64,000 bases of DNA from Spirochaetales bacterium (GTDB taxonomy: Bacteria > Spirochaetota > Spirochaetia > DSM-2461), in the NCBI GenBank assembly GCA_022360655.1, contig JAKSCK010000223.1:1-64000 (forward strand). Direction: 5' to 3'. This document shows positions 27,008 through 36,002 of this stretch, in pieces. The notes under the pieces were generated by a model, which was given only the letters and a program-made list of their open reading frames with translations, did not search any database and was not told the origin of the DNA. Positions within the stretch are counted from its first letter, which is position 1, and every line of letters begins with the position of its first letter. A program made the position numbers and the translations under genes.

Positions 27008-28513
27008 TTAGAGGGAAGAAAGGGCCTCAACCAGACGCTTTGCCCGCCGAATGGCCTCTTCTAATCCCAACAAACGAATGGCAGGGAACAAAGGAGGACT
27101 CACTTTACTAGCAGTCACTGCAAGTCTGAGAGGCTGAAGCATGGCTCCAATCTTCCACTCCCCGTCTTCTGCTCGTGAACGGAACTGGGCATCCCGTTCC
27201 TCATCCCAGCGTGCACATGCCTCTTCATCCGTGACTTCAGGAGCAGAAGGGGCCTGCTCTAAAAGGGCAATCCCTGCTTCCAAAGTGGCCACAGTACCAA
27301 CCGCATCCATTTTCTTGGGGATGGCATCTTCCACATTTCCCGTTCCAGGATCTTGGAACAAGAATCGAAGCATAGGAGACACATCATTGAGAAGTTTTAA
27401 CCGTTCACGAATGATGGGAAAGGCCCCATCAAAAATGGCCAGTTCATTCTCTGTGGGAGGATTGGTGACAATTCCATCCTGAGCCAAGAGAGGAAGCAGC
27501 AAAGCCTTCAATTCCTCTGGATCTTTCCGGCGAATGTACTGTCCATTGAACCAATCCAATTTTTTATAATCAAAGACAGCAGGCGATGTGTTGATTTTCT
27601 CCAGACTAAAGAGTTCACAGAGTTCCTCTTTTGAGAAGAATTCCCGAGAATCATCAAAACTCCAACCCAAGAGAGAAACATAGTTCATGAGTGCTTCCGG
27701 TAAATAACCCGCCTGACGGAAATCCCGCACGGCTGTAGAACCATGCCTTTTGGAAAGCTTCTGGCCATCTTTTCCCATCACCATAGGTAAATGGCAGTAG
27801 GTGGGAGGCTCCCAGCCAAAGGCTTCATAAAGCAGCACATGGAGTGGGCCGGAGGGAATCCATTCTTGAGCACGCATGATGTGGGTGATGCCCATCATAT
27901 GGTCATCCACCACATTGGCCAGATGATAGGTGGGAAATCCATCGGTTTTCAGCATCACTGGATCAGGATTGATGTCCTTGTTTTTTCTTCCAGTTTTCCC
28001 CAACAGAATGTCATTGAATTCCGTCTTTCCTTCCATGGGAACCTTGAGACGAATCACATAGGGTTCTCCTGCGGCTATACGTTTCTGGGCCTCTGCAGGA
28101 TCAAGATCCCGGCAATGCCGATCATAACCAAAGGTGGAACCTTTCTTGCCCTTCTGTTCCTCTCGAAGCGCATCCAAACGTTCTGAAGTACAAAAACAAG
28201 GATAAGCCTTCCCTGCATTCACCAACTCTGTGGCTTTTTCTTTGTAAAGATGCTCACGTTCGGACTGCACATAAGGACCACAGCCTCCATCTTTGCCTGG
28301 GCCCTCATCATAAGAAACCCCAAGCCATTCCAGAGTGGCATACAAATCATCTAAGGCATCAGAGGTGGATCGTTCTTGGTCCGTGTCCTCAACTCGTAAA
28401 AGAAACTGTCCCTTTTGGGACTTGGCGAAAAAATAGTTAAACAGGGCGGTGCGGACACTGCCAATGTGTTGAAGCCCCGTTGGGGACGGGGCGTAGCGGA
28501 CGCGGACGCTCAT
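27008..28513 (-). CDS. gltX: glutamyl-tRNA synthetase
   Basis: 501 aa. Starts in the canonical way with RYAPSPTGLQHIGSVRTALFNY (HIGH as HIGS) and has KLSKRHG as the KMSKS loop at about 245. ATG 28513 gives the classical N-terminus; the open frame reaches 28549 but adds non-conserved residues and runs into the hairpin at 28545-28572. Part of a tRNA-charging run with glyS and tyrS. I cannot say whether it is discriminating for tRNA-Glu versus tRNA-Gln. Confidence 0.95.
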   Translation of the reverse strand: MSVRVRYAPSPTGLQHIGSVRTALFNYFFAKSQKGQFLLRVEDTDQERSTSDALDDLYATLEWLGVSYDEGPGKDGGCGPYVQSEREHLYKEKATELVNAGKAYPCFCTSERLDALREEQKGKKGSTFGYDRHCRDLDPAEAQKRIAAGEPYVIRLKVPMEGKTEFNDILLGKTGRKNKDINPDPVMLKTDGFPTYHLANVVDDHMMGITHIMRAQEWIPSGPLHVLLYEAFGWEPPTYCHLPMVMGKDGQKLSKRHGSTAVRDFRQAGYLPEALMNYVSLLGWSFDDSREFFSKEELCELFSLEKINTSPAVFDYKKLDWFNGQYIRRKDPEELKALLLPLLAQDGIVTNPPTENELAIFDGAFPIIRERLKLLNDVSPMLRFLFQDPGTGNVEDAIPKKMDAVGTVATLEAGIALLEQAPSAPEVTDEEACARWDEERDAQFRSRAEDGEWKIGAMLQPLRLAVTASKVSPPLFPAIRLLGLEEAIRRAKRLVEALSSL

Positions 28514-28544
28514 CGATGCATTCTCCAGATTAGAGTCAAACCAC

Positions 28545-28572
28545 ATCAAAGCTCCGAAAACGGAGCTTTGAT
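28545..28572 (-). terminator. hairpin between the coiled-coil gene and gltX
   Basis: A perfect 12-bp stem (28545-28556 with 28561-28572) with a 4-nt loop lies between the stop of the upstream gene and the gltX start. Only a short T-rich stretch follows, so it may be a terminator, an attenuator or a processing site. Stem bases differ from all other hairpins in the window. Confidence 0.55.
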
Positions 28573-28612
28573 TCAGGGTTGAGAAGAGTATAGCGTCGCA
28601 ATCTTTGCCAGA

Positions 28613-29218
28613 CTAGGCCCTAGGAATGGGAGCCGAATCTAGAATTTGCTGAACTTCTTGGCGCACCGCATCGGCCGCTTGAAGGACCGGTTCCACACCA
28701 TCACCATCTCGTTCAGAATACGCGATGCATGCCCGTAAATACTCAATGCGCTGATTATTGGCCTTGATGTGCACACGATTCATGGCAATGCGCTTCTTGC
28801 TGTTTTCCATGTGATGAGTGGCTGTAGCAATCACCTGGTACTCATCCCGGAGCTTGCTTTCCAATTCGTAACGGGATTTTCGGTTCTCCTCCACCCTATC
28901 CAAGATTTGTTGACGGGTGTCTTCATTCATGACTCCCTGGAGAACCGTGTAGATTTGCCCTGCAGAAGCACTGATTCGTGGAAGAACCTCATCCACTCGA
29001 CTGATGAAAGCCTCACTCTCATCAATGACGGCTTGATGCCGATCAATGTCCTCTTGAAAGGTCACACTCATCTGCTCGTAGCGCTGATTATCCGCTTCGA
29101 GCTCAGCAATTTCTGCCTGAGCATCTTCGATGATGACGTAGTGGGCAATAAACTCCTGAGCTGACACCAACGAGGCTGTCACCAGAAGCATTCCCAACAA
29201 TAAGAATCCGCGTTTCAT
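28613..29218 (-). CDS. exported coiled-coil protein of unknown function
   Basis: 201 aa with a signal peptide (about 1-20, ending VSAQ). Almost the whole mature chain is predicted helix with heptad-like charged repeats (AEIAELEADNQRYEQM, ENRKSRYELESKLRDEY). No family recognised. Probably periplasmic or surface, perhaps an adaptor or stalk. Its own transcription unit appears limited by the hairpins on both sides. ATG 29218 is preceded by GGGAGCGAG. Confidence 0.65.
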   Translation of the reverse strand: MKRGFLLLGMLLVTASLVSAQEFIAHYVIIEDAQAEIAELEADNQRYEQMSVTFQEDIDRHQAVIDESEAFISRVDEVLPRISASAGQIYTVLQGVMNEDTRQQILDRVEENRKSRYELESKLRDEYQVIATATHHMENSKKRIAMNRVHIKANNQRIEYLRACIAYSERDGDGVEPVLQAADAVRQEVQQILDSAPIPRA

Positions 29219-29312
29219 ACCTCGCTCCCAAAGTTGGAATCGTGGTTTTTGAGATAAAAATTCGGACTCTTCTATGTATAGTGCTATTCGGTGACGGAAT
29301 CCAATTTTTGGA

Positions 29313-29351
29313 TAAATCGACCTCTAATGGACGTCCATGTCCATTAGAGGT
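29313..29351. terminator. hairpin after alaA, with the AAATCGACCTC flank in reverse orientation
   Basis: ACCTCTAATGGAC (29320-29332) pairs perfectly over 13 bp with 29339-29351, loop GTCCAT. It lies 6 nt beyond the alaA stop. The shared flank is on the plus strand 5' side, i.e. 3' of the stem for alaA, where it reads GGTCGATTTA. Confidence 0.7.
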
Positions 29352-29357
29352 GTTGAG

Positions 29358-30584
29358 CTAAATCCCGTTGATGCGAACCTTGCGGAGAAATTCTTCGATT
29401 CTATCCATGGCCACAGTGAGGGTATCCACATCGGGAAGGAACACCAGCCGCATGTGATCAGGATGAGGCCAATTGAATCCTGTCCCCTGAACAGCCAAGA
29501 CATGCGTGTCCCGGAGCATGGACAGAACAAAAGCCTGGTCATCCTGGATGGGATACACCTCGGGGTTAAAACGCGGGAAGATGTAAAGGGCACCAGCCGG
29601 TTTCACGCAGTCCACACCAGGCATGGCGGAAAGTCGCTGATGAATATAATCCCTTTGCCGAAGCAATCGTCCACCATCAGCGGTAAGGGTATAGATGCTC
29701 TGAAAACCACCAAGAGCGGTTTGAACAGCAAGCTGAGCAGGGACATTACTGCATAGCCGCATATTGGACAGAATGCGCAATCCTTCCAAAAAATCCGCCG
29801 CAGGGCGGCGGTCGCCACTCACCACCATCCATCCCCCACGAAAACCTGCTGCCCGATAGGCCTTAGAAAGGCCATTAAAAGACAGAGTCAGAACATCCGT
29901 AGAAAGGGATGCCAAGGGAATATGCTGATTCTCATCAAAGAGAATCTTTTCATAAATTTCATCAGCAAAAAGAATCAAACTGTGTTTTCGGGCCAAAGCC
30001 ACAATAGATTCCAGTGTCGAACGGCTGTAAACCGCTCCGGTGGGATTATTGGGATTTATCACAACAATCCCCTTTGTTTTGGGAGTAATCTTGGATTCCA
30101 AATCCTCCAGATTGGGATTCCAATCCTGAGATTCATCGCAGAGGTAATGAACTGGAGTCCCACCGGAAAGAGAACATGCCGCGGTCCAAAGAGGATAATC
30201 TGGTGCGGGTATGAGAAGTTCATCACCATCATCCATCAAGGCCTGCAATGAAATGGAAATGAGTTCGCTCACCCCATTCCCAATCCAGATATCGCCAATA
30301 TCTACACCTTCAATACCCAAGCGCTGACAATCCTGCATCACCGCTTTCCGGGCGGAATACAGGCCCTGGGAATCACAATACCCCTGGGCATCACGGAAAT
30401 TGGCAATCACATCCCGAACAATTTCCTCTGGTGCATCAAATCCAAAGGGGGCAGGATTCCCAATATTCATCTTGATGATGTGAGAACCTTCTTCTTCTAA
30501 TCGGGTAGCCTCTGCCATGACTGGGCCCCGAATGTCATAGCATACCCGATCCAATTTCCGTGATTTACCAAATTGCCGACTCAA
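29358..30584 (-). CDS. alaA: glutamate-pyruvate aminotransferase AlaA
   Basis: 408 aa (E. coli AlaA 405). PLP enzyme interconverting pyruvate + glutamate and alanine + 2-oxoglutarate. Its first residues (KLDRVCYDIRGPVMAEA, then IGNPAPFGFDAP) follow AlaA closely; the PLP lysine is in SFNGLSKAYRAAGFR. I set the start at TTG 30584: it has GGAGG 8 nt upstream, overlaps the preceding stop by 4 nt (TTGA), and gives the family length, while the open frame to 30746 would overlap most of the end of the upstream gene. Coupled to a membrane protein gene. Confidence 0.9.
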   Translation of the reverse strand: MSRQFGKSRKLDRVCYDIRGPVMAEATRLEEEGSHIIKMNIGNPAPFGFDAPEEIVRDVIANFRDAQGYCDSQGLYSARKAVMQDCQRLGIEGVDIGDIWIGNGVSELISISLQALMDDGDELLIPAPDYPLWTAACSLSGGTPVHYLCDESQDWNPNLEDLESKITPKTKGIVVINPNNPTGAVYSRSTLESIVALARKHSLILFADEIYEKILFDENQHIPLASLSTDVLTLSFNGLSKAYRAAGFRGGWMVVSGDRRPAADFLEGLRILSNMRLCSNVPAQLAVQTALGGFQSIYTLTADGGRLLRQRDYIHQRLSAMPGVDCVKPAGALYIFPRFNPEVYPIQDDQAFVLSMLRDTHVLAVQGTGFNWPHPDHMRLVFLPDVDTLTVAMDRIEEFLRKVRINGI

Positions 30585-31366
30585 CAGAGGGCCTCCCTTG
30601 CCTGATTCACCCGAGAAGATAGAACAACAGCGAGAAGATGAGATTCCCGCGATTTTGCTAGCAGTTTGTCGCCATGTGCCCCAGCAAGTTGGGCTTTCAT
30701 CAGAGTTCGAGCACTGGTGAGTTGGGCCTGTATGGCCTGTGAACATTCGGAAGATTGGTTGTGAAGAACGTCCTGGGCAAGGAGGCGAACAGAAGCATCA
30801 TTTCCATTCAACAATTGAGCCATTTCCTCATACCCCTCGGTTCCCTGTGCTAAGGCTCGGCACCAACGAGCCCAATCCCGATTTTTGGTTTTAGGATCCT
30901 CTGCCAGAGGGCCAAAATGTTCTTCAACCGCCTTCCAATCCCGACTCAGAAGGGCTGGAATCCCTAGAGCCACTCCAAGAGAGGGCAAAAGGGATGGTTT
31001 CTTTTCTCGGACTTGAGCATCCAAACGACGAATGGCCTCAAGGTTAGAAACCGTCAATGCCGCATTGATGAGAAGGCTGGCATAGGAGCGTCTGAGATGC
31101 CCCTTTGCATAAATTGTGGTTTCTAACCATGCCAGTAACCCCGGCCAATCTTCCTTCTCCAATAGAGTAAAAAGACTCCAGTGATGGATAAAATAAAAAT
31201 CAAGAATGGCAATGAGGACAAGGAATAAAAGAAGGATCACCCACATGTTGCTCCAGTACATCCCTGCATAATCTCGCCCAAACAGCAAAAAAGAGGCTGC
31301 AGAGAACATCAAAAGTGCAAAAACGACAACGAAATTGAAGAGCCAGAATATAGACTTAAATTTCAT
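30581..31366 (-). CDS. membrane protein with two N-terminal helices and helical-repeat cytoplasmic part
   Basis: 261 aa. Two hydrophobic helices at about 7-29 and 41-60; the rest (about 65-261) is helical and alanine/leucine rich, compatible with TPR-like repeats. No named family recognised. It precedes alaA with a 4-nt TTGA overlap, and is divergent from the HD-GYP gene. A role in membrane-associated scaffolding is speculative. Confidence 0.6.
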   Translation of the reverse strand: MKFKSIFWLFNFVVVFALLMFSAASFLLFGRDYAGMYWSNMWVILLLFLVLIAILDFYFIHHWSLFTLLEKEDWPGLLAWLETTIYAKGHLRRSYASLLINAALTVSNLEAIRRLDAQVREKKPSLLPSLGVALGIPALLSRDWKAVEEHFGPLAEDPKTKNRDWARWCRALAQGTEGYEEMAQLLNGNDASVRLLAQDVLHNQSSECSQAIQAQLTSARTLMKAQLAGAHGDKLLAKSRESHLLAVVLSSRVNQAREALC

Positions 31367-31428
31367 GAGGATGTCCCCCTATAATGGAGAGGAGTCTAGT
31401 CGAGGGGATCGAGGGGGTCAACAAAGGG

Positions 31429-32622
31429 ATGCCGGCAAAAAAAACTGTACCAGTAGAAGACTTGAAGCCCGACACCTATTATGATGCGCCGCTTTGGCTT
31501 GATGAGTCGTACCTCCTCCTGCCAAAAGACGCACCTGTCACAGCGGCGCTGAAGACAAATCTCCAAGCCTGGGGAGTCAAATCCATTGAGACCGCTGGTG
31601 ATCCAGTGTTGAACAAGGGAAATTCTGGAACTCCAGAAGTTCTATCCGGGGCCATTCTCAATAACGATGCTAAAGAAATGGAAGGTCGCCGAAATGCCAG
31701 GGCATTCTTTACAGATCTGGCCACGTTTACCCGTCGAGTCTTTGACACCTTCACCAGAGATGGGAATCTGGACATTGATGCCATCACGGAGAAGGTGAAA
31801 GAAATCATTCAGATGCTCAAGGATAATCGATCCTACATGCTGAGGCTGCAGGATTTACGAGCTGATGGAGTGGATTATCTTTACACCCATTCAGCCCGCA
31901 CCACAATCATCTCACTGTCCATTGGGGAGGGACTCAAGCTCCCGAATTTCCGGCTGATTGAATTGGGAATCACATCAATGCTCCATGAAATTGGAATGAT
32001 GCGGATTCCACGTCAGGTTTATGACAAATCCACGAGCCTCACAGACGCAGAGAAAAAATTCATTGCGACTCATCCCACCTTAGGCTTACGTATGCTTCAG
32101 GACTATTCTAAAGAGAATGCCAATCCTCTGGCTCAGGACATCCTGATGGGTGTGTGGCAGCATCATGAACGCTCCAACGGCACAGGTTATCCCCAAGGTT
32201 TACAAGGGGATGCCATTAGCCTCTTTGGAAAAATCATTGGAGCGGCCTGCTCCTATGATGCTCAGATTTCCAAGCGCCCACACCGGAATCGTATGGATGG
32301 GTATACCAGCATGCTCATCATGCTCAAAGAAATGCGGAGCCTTTATGATGAACGAGTCATTTCAGCCCTTCTCAATTCCATTTCCATCTATCCCTTGGGG
32401 AGTTATGTGCGATTAAAGAATGGGTCTATTGGGGTTGTTGTGGATACTGGAGATGATAATCCCAAATTTCCCATGGTCAAACTGCATCTGGACGATGCCC
32501 TACATGCCTACAAAGAACAACCGGTCGTCAAAACAGCGGATAATGAAGAATTGGCCGTCGTAGGTGTTCTCAATGAACAAGAAACTTCACTTCTCATCCA
32601 AAAGGGACTACTTCCTAAGTAA
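31429..32622 (+). CDS. degenerate HD-GYP domain protein
   Basis: 397 aa. The N-terminal ~120 residues are a helical sensor-like region. The HD-GYP domain (about 145-330) keeps HSARTT, HPTLGLRML, HHERSNGTGYP and the RPHRNRM segment, but the HD dyad is His-Glu (residues 186-187 in LHEIGMM), the following GK is GM, and the usual DxYDA metal segment reads CSYDA. Active HD-GYP enzymes hydrolyse cyclic di-GMP; this one has lost several metal ligands and may bind rather than cleave. Start: ATG 31429 fits the protein better; ATG 31384 is possible. C-terminal residues 330-397 form a small beta domain. Confidence 0.82.
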   Translation: MPAKKTVPVEDLKPDTYYDAPLWLDESYLLLPKDAPVTAALKTNLQAWGVKSIETAGDPVLNKGNSGTPEVLSGAILNNDAKEMEGRRNARAFFTDLATFTRRVFDTFTRDGNLDIDAITEKVKEIIQMLKDNRSYMLRLQDLRADGVDYLYTHSARTTIISLSIGEGLKLPNFRLIELGITSMLHEIGMMRIPRQVYDKSTSLTDAEKKFIATHPTLGLRMLQDYSKENANPLAQDILMGVWQHHERSNGTGYPQGLQGDAISLFGKIIGAACSYDAQISKRPHRNRMDGYTSMLIMLKEMRSLYDERVISALLNSISIYPLGSYVRLKNGSIGVVVDTGDDNPKFPMVKLHLDDALHAYKEQPVVKTADNEELAVVGVLNEQETSLLIQKGLLPK

Positions 32623-32658
32623 ACGTCTCATCTGGACAGACATTCAAGCAAGGAGATG

Positions 32659-32684
32659 GGCATCAGAAAAAAAGTTTTGATGCC
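32659..32684 (+). terminator. hairpin after the HD-GYP gene
   Basis: GGCATCA (32659-32665) pairs with TGATGCC (32678-32684) with an A-rich loop, 37 nt beyond the stop. The tail (TGTATCGGCTT) is only weakly U-rich. Confidence 0.45.
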
Positions 32685-32730
32685 TGTATCGGCTTGACCC
32701 CCTTTCCAGGCCTTGTTACGTTGCCCCTCC

Positions 32731-33840
32731 ATGGCTGAAATGACCACTCTGATGAAAACAACACCCCATGATATTGTCTCTACTCTACTTCAAGATTTGG
32801 CTTTAGGAAGGCGCTTGCGAGATGATGCGACTCTTCAGGAACTGGCACAGAATCTTTGTTCTCCTTATGAGGTGATTCATCATTCCTTACTTGCGGAAGA
32901 TGATCCCTTAAGAATTGCAGCACTCCAAGCCCATGAATATTTTGAAGCCGCTGCCATTGGGATGCCCCTGCCCAAACAGCCCCAAATTTCATCGCAGTAT
33001 GCTCCAGTGTTCCACCCTTGGATTCAATTAAGCACCGCTCTTCATGCCTTCTATGAAGGTGATAAAAACACCGCATGGTCACTGGTGAACGCCCTTCCTA
33101 AGCATTGTGCACCCCACGCCCTCAAGGGGATTTTTTCAGCCCTTCTACATCGTCCTGGCAGCACAAAAGATGATGAAGAATTTGCACGGACAATCTTGGT
33201 GGAGCAGGTGGACCAAAGAGAAGGCTTAGGAGCATTGGAAGAAGCCGCACTTTATCCCCAGCTCCTACCTGCCGAAATGAAACGTTTGCTTCCAATCTTG
33301 ATAAAAGAAAAAACAGATTTTGCAGAGCGAATTATTCTATGGGCCTTTCACGTTCTGAGTGAAGAGAAACCTTTATCCGATGATGATATTCAGCTGGCTA
33401 TGAGTCTCGGATGGAGTGAAGCTTTTCGACTGGCCACACTTGCTAGCTGGGAATATGATCCAGAACGCGCTCTCTTGTTTTGGCTCCATAGCCTTGAACA
33501 TGGCCTGAAAAAAAACAAGATCCAAGAACGTCATGAGGTGCTTGCTCGCCTAGAAGTGGCCCTTGAATTGGCTGAATGTGCCCAAGATCATGAACTTTTC
33601 ACCCATGAGATTGAGGCTGCAGCACAATCCATATTGCTTCGTTGCCAAAAAACAATCAGCCTAATTCTTCCCATCAAATCATTCTTTTCTCCCAGCACAA
33701 AGGAACCATCAACGCTCATTCCATGGTTGCAAAAAGCGGTGGATCAACCGGTTTCCCATCATTCAAATCCTCGCCGGAAAAGAAAGAAACTTTCTTCAGC
33801 AACCAACCTTGAACTTTTTGCCATCGAGGCCTCTGCATGA
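32731..33840 (+). CDS. helical protein of unknown function
   Basis: 369 aa, mostly helical, with acidic and leucine-rich segments; no signal peptide, membrane helix or catalytic motif recognised. A basic patch (RRKRKK) sits near residues 350-356. Start uncertain: ATG 32731 is used; ATG 32752 is also possible, and neither has a good ribosome-binding site. The stop overlaps the start of the J-domain-like gene by 4 nt (ATGA), which suggests the two proteins work together, perhaps as a helical adaptor and a co-chaperone-like partner. Confidence 0.55.
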   Translation: MAEMTTLMKTTPHDIVSTLLQDLALGRRLRDDATLQELAQNLCSPYEVIHHSLLAEDDPLRIAALQAHEYFEAAAIGMPLPKQPQISSQYAPVFHPWIQLSTALHAFYEGDKNTAWSLVNALPKHCAPHALKGIFSALLHRPGSTKDDEEFARTILVEQVDQREGLGALEEAALYPQLLPAEMKRLLPILIKEKTDFAERIILWAFHVLSEEKPLSDDDIQLAMSLGWSEAFRLATLASWEYDPERALLFWLHSLEHGLKKNKIQERHEVLARLEVALELAECAQDHELFTHEIEAAAQSILLRCQKTISLILPIKSFFSPSTKEPSTLIPWLQKAVDQPVSHHSNPRRKRKKLSSATNLELFAIEASA

Positions 33841-34142
33841 CCATTCAAGAGATTCGACAATTTCCCTACGATCCCTGGGTTCTCCTTGGTGTTCCTCTGG
33901 ATGCCAGTGATGCGGATGTACATCGGGCATGGAAGCATGCAGGAGCCCCCCAGAAAGGCCCCCTCTTTCTTGCTAAAACAATGCTGGCCAATTCCACTTC
34001 TCGAATGAAAACTCAATTGCTCCGTACTCAAGCTTTTGAATCTCCTCAAAAAGCAGCCGAAACCCTCCCCCTTCAACCCTGTTATCGAGGCTCTGGTCCA
34101 TGGTACGAGGAGATTCACCGACGACATCAAAGTTCTGAATAA
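33837..34142 (+). CDS. small J-domain-like protein lacking HPD
   Basis: 101 aa. Residues about 9-35 (PYDPWVLLGVPLDASDADVHRAW) resemble helices I and II of a J-domain, but the HPD tripeptide that activates Hsp70 is replaced by a KHAGAP stretch. The rest looks like a short helix III and a tail. If the resemblance holds, it is a J-like protein that cannot activate DnaK in the classical way. Translationally coupled (ATGA) to the 369-aa helical protein. A chance resemblance over 30 residues is possible. Confidence 0.55.
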   Translation: MTIQEIRQFPYDPWVLLGVPLDASDADVHRAWKHAGAPQKGPLFLAKTMLANSTSRMKTQLLRTQAFESPQKAAETLPLQPCYRGSGPWYEEIHRRHQSSE

Positions 34143-34334
34143 TCATCATTCCAAAAAATACACAACGATAATAGAAAGAAAATGAGGACAATATGCAGAA
34201 GAGGATGAACCATCTCACTGATACATCAAAAAACAATTGGAAATGAATAATTAGGAAAACGCACTCAATATCAGTCTCTTATCCATTAGAATAAAAGGCC
34301 ATAGGTTTCCCAATCTTCCTCTTAAGGTGACCCA

Positions 34335-36002
34335 ATGAGCAAGCAAATCACACTTTTGTTAGAATCAACAAACCGCCAAGTTCAAGCTCCTGAAGGTATT
34401 CAGGCCTTCTCTTTACTTGATGATGAAATGGATGGGAACGTTGTGGTTGCGGCACGGTTCAACAATGAATACATTGCTTTAGCCGACCCCCTCACAGTTA
34501 ATGGGAGTCTGGCTCCTCTGACCGTTGGGGACACTCCAGGCATGCGTATCTATCGCAAATCCCTCTCCTTCCTTTTTGGAATGGCTTGCCGAGAAGTCCT
34601 TCCAGGTCGACGAGTGGTGATTGGGCATTCTCTGGGACATGCTTTTTTTCATCAATTCCTTGATGAGGGACCGAAGGCAACAGAGACAGTAGCTCAGAAG
34701 ATTGAATCAATCATGCGAAAAATTGTGGATGACGATCTTCCCATCATTCCGGATGAAATAAGTTGGCAAGATGCACGAGCCCATTTTAAGAATGGAGGAT
34801 TTTCATCAACAGCCTTATTACTGGAAGAGCTGAATCAACCTCGGGTTGGGATATGGCGTTGTGGGAAAGAAATGGCTCTTCGACATAAGCCACTTGTTCA
34901 CAGAACAGGGCTTCTTCAGGTCTTTGCAGTGGAAGCCTATCAGGGAGGATTCCTTCTGCGCTTCCCCGCCACATCAAGCCCTCATCATCTTGGGGAACAG
35001 GATGCCCAACCTGATCTTTTTACGGTGTATGAAGAGCACAAGCGCTGGGGACGCATCTTAGGTGTGACAACTGTGGCCAATCTCAACACCCTGGCTCGAA
35101 ACAGACAAAGTGCTAGGGATTTTATTCAAACTGCAGAAGCCTTACATGATCGGAAGATTGCACAAATAACAGGCCAGCTCCTTCAATGCAATCCCAGACC
35201 TCGTGCCATCATGATTGCTGGCCCTTCCTCCTCTGGGAAAACAACTTTCACAAAAAAGCTGGGGTTAAGCTTAAAATCGGCAGGTCTCAAACCCCAGCTC
35301 ATTAGTCTTGATGACTACTACAAGGAACGGGAAGACATCCCCTTAGATGAGGATGGCAAGCCAGACTTTGAACTTCTTGAGGCCTTAGACATTGAAGAAT
35401 TCAATCGAAACCTCACGGACCTTCTTTCTGGCAAAGAAACAGAAATCCCCATTTTTGACTTCAAGAATATTGGCGGTCGTCTAGAACATGGTCGCACCAT
35501 GCACCTTGACGATGATGGAATCCTTATTTTTGAAGGAATCCATGGTCTCAATCCCCACTTAACACCAGATCTTCCCAAAGATGCGGCCTTCCGTATTTAT
35601 ATTTCCGCCCTCACCCAGCTGAATGTGGATGACCACGATCGGATTCCCACAACCGATAACCGCCTGATACGACGGATTGTTCGGGATCATCAATTTCGAC
35701 GCTATCCAGCCGTTGACACCCTCAAGATTTGGCCCTCGGTGCGCCGCGGTGAACGACGTCATATCTTCCCGTATCAAAGCTCTGCTGATGCCATGTTCAA
35801 TTCAGCACTGGACTATGAACTGTCGGTTCTGAAAGTCTTTGCTGAACCTCAACTCCGGGCTGTCCCACCCAATGTACCAGAGTATGGTGAGGCGCGAAGA
35901 CTTCTTTCCTTCCTTCGGAATTTTTCTCCTTTTCCCACAGAAGAGGTTCCAGAGCTTTCCATCATTCGGGAGTTTATTGGACGGAGTGGTTTCCGTTATT
36001 GA
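34335..36002 (+). CDS. nucleoside (uridine-type) kinase with ThrRS-like N-terminal domain
   Basis: 555 aa. The first ~230 residues resemble the TGS/second additional domain of threonyl-tRNA synthetase (VVIGHSLGHAFF, then ALRHKPLVHRTG). The C-terminal kinase (about 285-500) has a P-loop GPSSSGKTT, SLDDYYK, and a DFKNIGGR region, as in uridine/cytidine kinases. This fusion is a known, widely conserved arrangement; the exact nucleoside is unclear. AAGGTG lies upstream of ATG 34335. The 3' end overlaps the converging TPR gene by 7 nt, with no room for a terminator. Confidence 0.85.
   Translation: MSKQITLLLESTNRQVQAPEGIQAFSLLDDEMDGNVVVAARFNNEYIALADPLTVNGSLAPLTVGDTPGMRIYRKSLSFLFGMACREVLPGRRVVIGHSLGHAFFHQFLDEGPKATETVAQKIESIMRKIVDDDLPIIPDEISWQDARAHFKNGGFSSTALLLEELNQPRVGIWRCGKEMALRHKPLVHRTGLLQVFAVEAYQGGFLLRFPATSSPHHLGEQDAQPDLFTVYEEHKRWGRILGVTTVANLNTLARNRQSARDFIQTAEALHDRKIAQITGQLLQCNPRPRAIMIAGPSSSGKTTFTKKLGLSLKSAGLKPQLISLDDYYKEREDIPLDEDGKPDFELLEALDIEEFNRNLTDLLSGKETEIPIFDFKNIGGRLEHGRTMHLDDDGILIFEGIHGLNPHLTPDLPKDAAFRIYISALTQLNVDDHDRIPTTDNRLIRRIVRDHQFRRYPAVDTLKIWPSVRRGERRHIFPYQSSADAMFNSALDYELSVLKVFAEPQLRAVPPNVPEYGEARRLLSFLRNFSPFPTEEVPELSIIREFIGRSGFRY

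Noticed and set aside
26911-28612. T-box or tRNA gene near the tRNA synthetase genes
   Set aside because: I looked for a T-box core and a cloverleaf in the gaps around glyS and gltX and found neither; the hairpin at 28545-28572 is a simple stem.
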